This document shows, piece after piece, positions 57,305-64,000 of a stretch of 64,000 nucleotides of DNA. Within the stretch, counting starts at the first letter, position 1. Every line of letters begins with the position of its first letter. Both the position numbers and the translations under genes were made by a program. The notes under the pieces are model-generated. The model saw nothing but the letters and a program-made list of their open reading frames with translations. It did no database searches and was not told the DNA's origin. The stretch is from Episyrphus balteatus. Taxonomy: Eukaryota; Arthropoda; Insecta; Diptera; Syrphidae. The DNA is taken from assembly GCF_945859705.1 (NCBI RefSeq), contig NC_079134.1, positions 25,205,636 through 25,269,635 of the forward strand. The letters run 5' to 3'.

Positions 57305-59190
57305 AAACATGTAACTTGCAACGTGTTGTGTGTTTTATGTTTGCCGTACTGCGGCGAACATTTTTAAATACTAAAGTACTGCCTACTCTAAAGGTGAAAC
57401 GACAGCCCTGCTACCCAGGGTGATCGCGTCATAATCCCTTTGACATTCTTGTCAAAAAGTAAATTTTCATACTCACCCTCCCATAAGAAGTATAACTTCA
57501 AAAACAACGGCAACACTTACAGTAATAAATGATAGCATTTCCGAAAGGCAAAATTATACATTTGATTCTAGTTTTTAAATCAATATAATATAACCAATAG
57601 TTTTTGAAATAATTGATTTCAAAGTTAAAAATAGACGACCCATTCACAAGAAAATTCTCACAAATTTACTAAAAACAAAATTTTAACAAAATTTTCAAAA
57701 CACCAAAACAACATATTGGATAAATGTTAACTAAAATATTAAACAATACAAATTTGTACCAAGACTACACAACACACGTCGTTAGTTAAAAAAATTCCCA
57801 TCACACTTTTTGAGACGCGATACGTGGATACATTATAAAGTTAAGATACACAGAAAAAAAAAAAAAAATAACCGACATGGTGCAGGTGGAGGCAGGCTCC
57901 TCCATTCATTCACGTCACTCAGAATGAATAAAAGTTTGTGCGAGAGCTCGGCGGCGGCGGCACAAGTTCTAGTTTTCCATGTTTCACATGCTGTCTAATT
58001 AACTTTTCCATGACAAAAGCAGGTTTCTGTACACGAGGCAGCAGAATACTGTTTCGTATGTTGCAATTTCTCTAGAAATGTGTAGAGAAAGAGGTGGTGT
58101 TTTCTGTATACCGCAACCGCGCGCGTTCCGTGTGAATCTCAATCTGTTTGTGTGTCGGTGTTTTTGTGAAAGTTTTCTAAAAACAGAAACATTGCCTTCA
58201 AGAGATGCACAATTGCACACGATGACGACGATGAATACGACGACATGATGAGAGAGGCTATATAGGAGCAGGAGGACAAGTATGTGAGGTGAGTAGACAT
58301 TTTCCAGCCACATTGCCTAATTTTTGAATACATACATATTACTCCTGCTCCTGCTGCTCCTAGTTAGAGAGTCGATAGCGGAGGGTGTGCAAAATGAAAG
58401 GAATGAAAACAAACTTTCTACCGACCAAGTTTTTCCTCCGAACAATGTAGGTTGGGTTAGTTTTTGATTTGACAGTTTTGATTATCTTTTAAAATAAGGA
58501 TATGTGGGGATAAAATAATGTGTGTGGGTGGGGGTAATTTTTTTTTTTTTTTTTTTTTTTTGACGAGCAACCGTGCGTTGCATATAAAAGACTAGGAAAA
58601 TAATACAGTTTGACCCTGGTTGATGTTGATAAAGATGAATAGTGCTGTGGGGAATTTTTAATTTTTTTGTCGGTTGTTCCACAAAATTTTGTGTGACGTA
58701 CTAAATTTTCATGGAAACCATACAACATAACATCCTTTCTAATTGATGACAATTTTAGTGCTTAAAAACTTTGGTTGCTAGCTTTGCAGTGAAAATGAGG
58801 AACAAATGCAGAGATTAAACTTAATAAAAAGTTATTTTTTTTTTGATATGAGAAAGTTTAACATAACATAGTGGAAGCTGCTAGATAATTTATATTAAGA
58901 GATGTAGGTTTTTGCAATAGTTTAGTTTTTTTTTTTTGCTTTTTTACTAAAATATCTCAATTGTCGGTTAGCTAAAAGATAATGAAATATTTTTGTTCGA
59001 GGAAATTTTTATTAATGAATAAGTTTTCTTTTTCTATTTGATTCGGGTAGCAGCAAAGATCAGTTGTTTTTTCGATTGCTAACATAAATATATCATATTT
59101 GCCTGGCTTCTGAAAACTTCTTGATAATGAACTTTGAAAATTGTATTAAAATTGTAGATTTTTATTTTTTTTTACAATTTATTCAAAAAG
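57305..59190. other. Intergenic sequence, partly single-copy in appearance
   Basis: A GGC triplet run (57950-57960) and a CpG-containing 'accgcgcgcgttcc' (58116) stand out in otherwise AT-rich DNA. 'ctatatagga' at 58257 followed by gag|gtgagtag near 58290 is weakly promoter/donor-like. A (T)23 tract is at about 58539-58561. No gene could be defended. Confidence 0.35.
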
Positions 59191-59203
59191 GGTGTATCCG
59201 GAT

Positions 59204-60537
59204 TAGGGTGGGTCAAAAAAATAGAATTTCTTTTTTTTGATTTGGTACTTCGAAAAATCGATTGCTAGACACCTCTAGAATATATGTACACACCAAATAT
59301 GAGCTCTTTATATTAATGGGAAGGTCCTCCGCTTTTCAATTTTCCATTTTTACATCAAGCTTCTACTAAAAAAAATCATTTTCTTATTAATCGACTTTTT
59401 AGCAAATTTCTTTTCATATTTTTGTAAAAAATTGAACGCTCTACAAAAAAGGCCTTCTACACTTTTTTCGTTTATCGAACCGTTTAATAGATATTTGCGG
59501 TCCAAAAATCGAGAAAATCTTTAAGAATTCGTTTTTTGTTCTTAATCTTGTAACAAATTGAAAAAGTATAATAATCAAACGCGCAAGAATTTTTCTTGTA
59601 GGAAATTCATTGCTCCACAAAAAAGGTCTTAATAACTTTTTTCAGTAGTCTAACCATTCTAAAGATATTTGAGGTCAAAGTTAAAAAAAAATTATAAAAA
59701 CATTTTTTACTTTTTAAAATTTTCCAATTCACTGTAAATTCATTATATTTAATTTAGCAAGACATATTCTTGTAGGATCTTAAACGTTCTACAAAAAATT
59801 CTTTGGCATCAAATTGATTGCTTTAAACGTTTAGAAGATATTCGTATCCAAATCGCAATGCATACGGGTCATAAGAAAACTATTGAAATCAATGGGCATT
59901 GGTTTGGAAACGAATATCTTCTAAACGGTTAAAGCAATCAATTTGACGCTAAGGATTCCTTTGTAGAACGTTTAAATCCCTATAAGAATACATCTTGCTA
60001 ACTTGATAATAATGAATGTTCAGTAAATTAGAAAATTTTGAAAATTAAAAAATGTTTTTATAATTTTTTTTATTTTTGACCTCAAATATCTTTAGAATAG
60101 TTAGATTAATGAAAAAAGAGACTTTTTTTGTGGAGCAATGAATTTTCTACAAGAATAGGTCTTGCTCGTTTGATTATTATAATTTTTCAATTTGTTACAA
60201 AATTAAGAACAAAAAACGAATTTTTTAAGATTTTCTTGATTTTTGGACCTCAAATATCTATTAAATGGATAGATAAACGAAAAAAGTGTAGAAGGCCTTT
60301 TTTGTTCAATTTCTTACAAGAATATGAAAAGAAATTTGCTAAAAAGTCAATTAATAAAAAAATGATTTTTTTTTAGTAGAAGCTTGATGTAAAAAGGGGA
60401 AAATTAAAAAGCGGAAGACCTTCCCATTAATATAAAGAGTTCATATTTGGTGTGTATATTCTAAAGGTGTCTAGCAATCGATTTTTCGGCGTACCAAATT
60501 AAAAAAATAAGAATTTCGATTTTTTTGACCCACCCTA
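59204..60537. mobile_element. Near-complete palindrome, hAT-like foldback MITE
   Basis: The termini TAGGGTGGGTCAAAAAAATA and its mirror (…TTTTTTGACCCACCCTA) are flanked by ATCCGGAT at 59196-59203 and 60538-60545, an 8-bp duplication. The two arms (about 59204-59865 and 59880-60537) are mirror copies over essentially their whole length; for example 'ggaaggtcctccgcttttca' (59319) mirrors 'aaaagcggaagaccttccca' (60406). The spacer at the centre is only about 15-20 bp. No ORF. ATCCGGAT is itself a palindrome, so it could alternatively be part of the inverted repeat. Confidence 0.88.
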
Positions 60538-60815
60538 ATCCGGATTCTGACTTTCTCCTAAATGACTTACATTTAACTAAATTTTTATTCAAGAGCGTTT
60601 GAGTAGCAGTTAATATTAAAATTTAAAAAAAAAATTGGTGTTTTCACTAATTTTTTTTTTTGGAAAATCAATTTTTTGAAATCAAATTTTTTTTTCAGAT
60701 TAATTTTTTTTATCTTTAATGAAATTGCAAAACTTCAAAAACAATCGTGTGTGCATATACGCGATTGAAGTTATATGTAGGTAGTTCTCACTCACAGAAA
60801 TTGTTTTAGTAGGTT

Positions 60816-63154
60816 CATACACTGAACCAAAAAGGTACATAAAATTAATGAATTTGTACATTAAATTAATGTAAAAATTCATGGCGAATGAGCCAATGTA
60901 AAAATTCATTAAATTTAAGAATCTTTTTAAGAACAAATTCATAAGGGAATGAATCTTTCTTAAAAATTAAGAATAAGTTCTTAAATTTTAAGAATTCTGT
61001 TCATAAACAAATTCGAAAAGTTTTGAACATGTTTAAGAAAAGTTTCTTAGATTTTAAGAAAAATTCATACAATTTAAGAATTATTTCTTAAATCTTTTTT
61101 TTTTCTTCTATAATTTAAGAACAAAGTTTAAGAAAAGTTTCTTAGATTTTAAGAAAAGTTTCTTACATTTTAAGATTATTTCTTAAATTTTATGATTTTT
61201 TTCATAAAATTTCAATTTCGTTAAAATTTAAATGAAATGTTGCTTAAATTTTATGAAAAAAATCATAAAAACTATGAATTTTTCTTAAAGTTATATGATT
61301 GTTTTCATAAAATATAATACACTTTTCATTAAAATTTATGCAGTTATTTATATAAATGCATATAATGCATTACCATTCCAAGCCTTTAATTTGTTCCTAA
61401 AAAATTGTATTCCAAACAAACAAACTTCAAAAGAAAACAATCCAAAATCTAAAACAAAAAAATGAAAATTGTTTTTAAAAATAAAAGAAATTATTAAGTT
61501 TAAACGTTATAAAAATGTTTTATTAATTACTATCACTATAAATTTCACTATAAATTAATTTAATTTTACTTCTTTAATGGATGCATCATCTGGAAAGATA
61601 GAAAAAGGTTTGTATTAGTAAAATGAATAGGTATGTAGTATTTGGTTTAAAAATTCGAAATAGCTAGAAGGTTAAATTATCTATACTCTGTCCGATAAAA
61701 ATTGGTAGTACAGGCCTTATGGGAGAGCTTTTTTTAATTCTTACCTTATTGTAATCGGCACCATTAGACTCTGGATATGAAAAAAATAAAAATAAAAAAT
61801 TGAATAAGTAAGGGAAAGATAAAAATATAAAGAATTTAGGTACCTATGAGGAATGTTGATAATATTAAGTTAAAACAAAATTTAAATATTTAGAGAAATA
61901 AAATAAAATGCAACACTTACTAAATTCCATGTTTTGCTTTAGTTTCCAATGACAATTTCAATTGTACAGGATTTGTTGAGAATCGCCTTTAATATGGTTT
62001 TTATTTTGTGTTGATTTTTTACCCTTTGCCGGTCCAAAGTTGAAGATTACGTACGTGCCTCCATATTTCACAAAAATATCAAATTACGATTTTCAATTTT
62101 AAAATATGCACCTATAACAAAAAAAAAATATATATTTAATAAATAAAAGAAAGCAATTTTTAACATTATATGTTTTTATACTTATCTGAGTATATGGGAA
62201 AGAGGCAACAGGAACCAACAATATTTTATTGCAATGTACTTATACTCTTCAAAATTGTCTACGTGGTTAAAATGCTTAACACTATAAACAATATCGTCTT
62301 TTATTCACAAACTTTTATAACTTGTTTCGGCAACGACCGTCCACTTTGAATATCAGATTTTAAATTTAATCCTCAAAGAAATCTTTCTAAGGCATAGATT
62401 CAGAACAACAGTTATTATTTTCTAGATTGATGAAAAAGTACATAGACTTTAAGAAAATATACTTAAACACTCAAAACGTAAGAATTTTTTCATTAATTAT
62501 ATGTATTGTATACTTTCATAATATTTAATGAATTAATTCTTAAATTTTGGAAAATTATGAATTTCGAACATAAAAAGTATGAACAAATTCTTAAATTTTA
62601 AGAATAAGTTCTTAATACCGAATACAGGATAACGGTAAAATATTTCTTGTTTTTTGATTAATGAAAATATACATTCATTTTAAGAAAAAATGAATTATTA
62701 ATTCTAAGAAAAAATACTTAAAAACACAAAATTTATGAACTTCTTACAAATGTAATTGCGAAAATAGATTTTTTTTCAATTTTAGAAGGGAAAAAAGTCA
62801 ATTTTAAAAATTATTTTAACTCAAAATACAACTGAATGGAAAATAATAGTAAATTTCATTCATAAAAGTATGTCCAGATTCTAAGATTCAGCAAAATATT
62901 CTTTCAAATTGGAGCTAGAAGTTTATGATTTTATTCATAAACCTTCGTATTTGTTCTTAAAAAAAATTCATAAAAAAATTTTCCATAGGAAAATTTTTAT
63001 GAAAACTGATTCTTAAATTTTATGAATCTTTCTTAAAACTTAACTTTTTTTTAAAGAATTTGTGCTTAAATTTAATGAATTTTTCTTAAAAATGTATGAA
63101 TTTTGGTTTATGAACGAGATTCATAGTTTTTAAGAATAATACTTTTTTCAGTGT
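60816..63154. mobile_element. CACTG-ended element packed with TTAAGAA/TTCATAA subterminal repeats
   Basis: The left end CACTGAACCAAAAAGG and the reverse complement of the right end (CACTGAAAAAAGTATT) share CACTGAA; TA lies on both outer sides. Between 60840-61330 and again 62450-63135, strings such as ttcttaaattttaagaa, ttcataaaattta and their inversions recur many times. The centre (about 61560-62400) is different in character and contains splice-like boundaries on the minus strand. No transposase frame. CAC-type ends suggest the CACTA/CMC group, but the duplication is only TA and the assignment is tentative. Confidence 0.6.
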
Positions 63155-64000
63155 ACCATAAGAAAACTGTTTAACAATTTTAATTTAAAGTACTTAATAG
63201 CTCTACTTGTCAATCCCTTGGACATTTGTTTTAGAAAGTTAAATTTTCATACCACAACGAACGCCGCAATTAAAGTAGTGTAGGGAAGTTGCACTGCGAC
63301 CTTAAAGGTCTATTGTATAACGAACGCAACGCCGCAAAAGAATTATAACTTTAAAAATACGGCTCTAACGATTTCAAAAAACATTCTTAAATCTTTGTTT
63401 GTTACACAATAAGTTAGATAGCATATTGCGTTTAGAGATCTTAAGATGGTTGCAAATATAAAAAGTTTAAAAGTTTTTTTTTTATTTCTTTTAAAGTTAT
63501 CTTTTTATGAGTTTTTTACATGCGCAAAACTTAAACATTCTAAACAATTTTCACCATAAGAGCTAGTATGCGAGACCTAAAGATAATAGAAGCACGTCCT
63601 TTGAAGCAATAGGTTTTGCAACTTTTGTTTAACTAAAAATGCTAACTCAAAAACCGAAAATATTTCATACTTTTCAAAAAATTGATAGGTATATCTTTAG
63701 AAACGGTAACGTGGACTTGTTTTGGGAGCTTAACAAAATGCATTCTCAAACGTTGAAAAAGCAATATTTACAAGAATGTATTTTTTAACCCTTTCGGACC
63801 CAGCGTTGCTCTCATGTAACATATTTTTAAAAATTCGTAAAAAATATTTCATATATTTCAGGTTTCGATGGCTTAATTGAAAGATAATAATGCCTTGTTA
63901 CTGGATTATTACAAAAAGTTAGTCAAATAGCATACCTTTAATTTTATTTTTTTAACAAAAAAGGGACTGAAATTCACATTTTTTTTTCTTTTTTTGCAAA
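63155..64000. other. AT-rich sequence with repeat scraps, no gene seen
   Basis: 'aaaaatacggctctaacgat' at 63352 resembles an internal block of repeat Y (1832-1852). 'ctattgtataacgaacgcaa' at 63311 echoes 'acaacgaacgccgcaattaa' (63257), a local duplication. No gene or transposon end could be defined before the window edge. Confidence 0.35.

Noticed and set aside
57047..57423. Overlapping frames of 60-110 codons on both strands
   Set aside because: All arise from the 14-bp minisatellite, which is stop-free in several phases.
58240..58310. Promoter with TATATAG and a donor
   Set aside because: The donor would lie only about 40 bp after the TATA-like string, too close for a normal first exon.
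60128..60376. 82-codon frame
   Set aside because: It is part of one arm of the hAT palindrome; the mirrored arm is not open in the matching phase.

Overview
The window reads as non-coding, repeat-dominated chromosomal DNA from an insect, most likely a fly (Diptera). Evidence for this: very AT-rich sequence with long poly-A/T runs; two eukaryotic tRNA-Thr(UGU) genes; insect-type LINEs with ORF1, an AP endonuclease, a reverse transcriptase and RNase H; many small TIR transposons; and a dispersed repeat carrying a (GTCT/CAGA)n block like the dipteran mini-me/DINE-1 elements. The species cannot be named from the sequence. No complete host protein gene was found; only a few possible exons and one possible core promoter are offered, all at low confidence.

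Layout. 1-8 kb: degenerate repeats, a GTCT-bearing dispersed repeat, a PIF/Harbinger-like MITE, a TA-flanked MITE inside a tandemly repeated block, and a possible spliced exon near 7.3 kb. 8.2 kb: tRNA-Thr. 8.5-17.9 kb: one large foldback (long inverted repeat) element whose right arm is split by a full-length LINE (11.1-16.9 kb, 10-bp target duplication). The LINE's ORF2 is in turn split by a 429-bp MITE that carries a tRNA-like Pol III module. 18.8-19.3 kb: a textbook pogo-like MITE. 21.3-31.1 kb: a nest in which a terminal-repeat element contains hAT copy A, which contains a second full-length LINE on the minus strand, which contains hAT copy B of the same family. Exact 8-bp duplications give the order. 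32.1-38.3 kb: a palindromic TA-flanked MITE, a dead Tc1-type transposase interrupted by a hAT MITE, the second tRNA-Thr on the minus strand, and another palindromic MITE. 41.5-44.2 kb: a second, rearranged copy of the terminal-repeat element. 48.5-50.3 kb: an inverted-repeat unit containing a 53-copy perfect CAGA microsatellite. 51.3 kb: a possible TATA/Inr promoter. 56.2-57.3 kb: a GAGCT-rich hAT MITE abutting a 14-bp minisatellite with higher-order structure. 59.2-60.5 kb: an almost completely palindromic hAT MITE. 60.8-63.2 kb: a CACTG-ended element packed with subterminal repeats.

The only substantial coding capacity is in the two LINEs, about 95% alike by eye. Both keep open frames apart from the DNA transposon that split each ORF2, so they are young insertions silenced by other mobile elements. 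The small elements have no transposase ORF and would have depended on enzymes encoded elsewhere. All repeat comparisons were made by eye; boundaries marked approximate should be treated as such.
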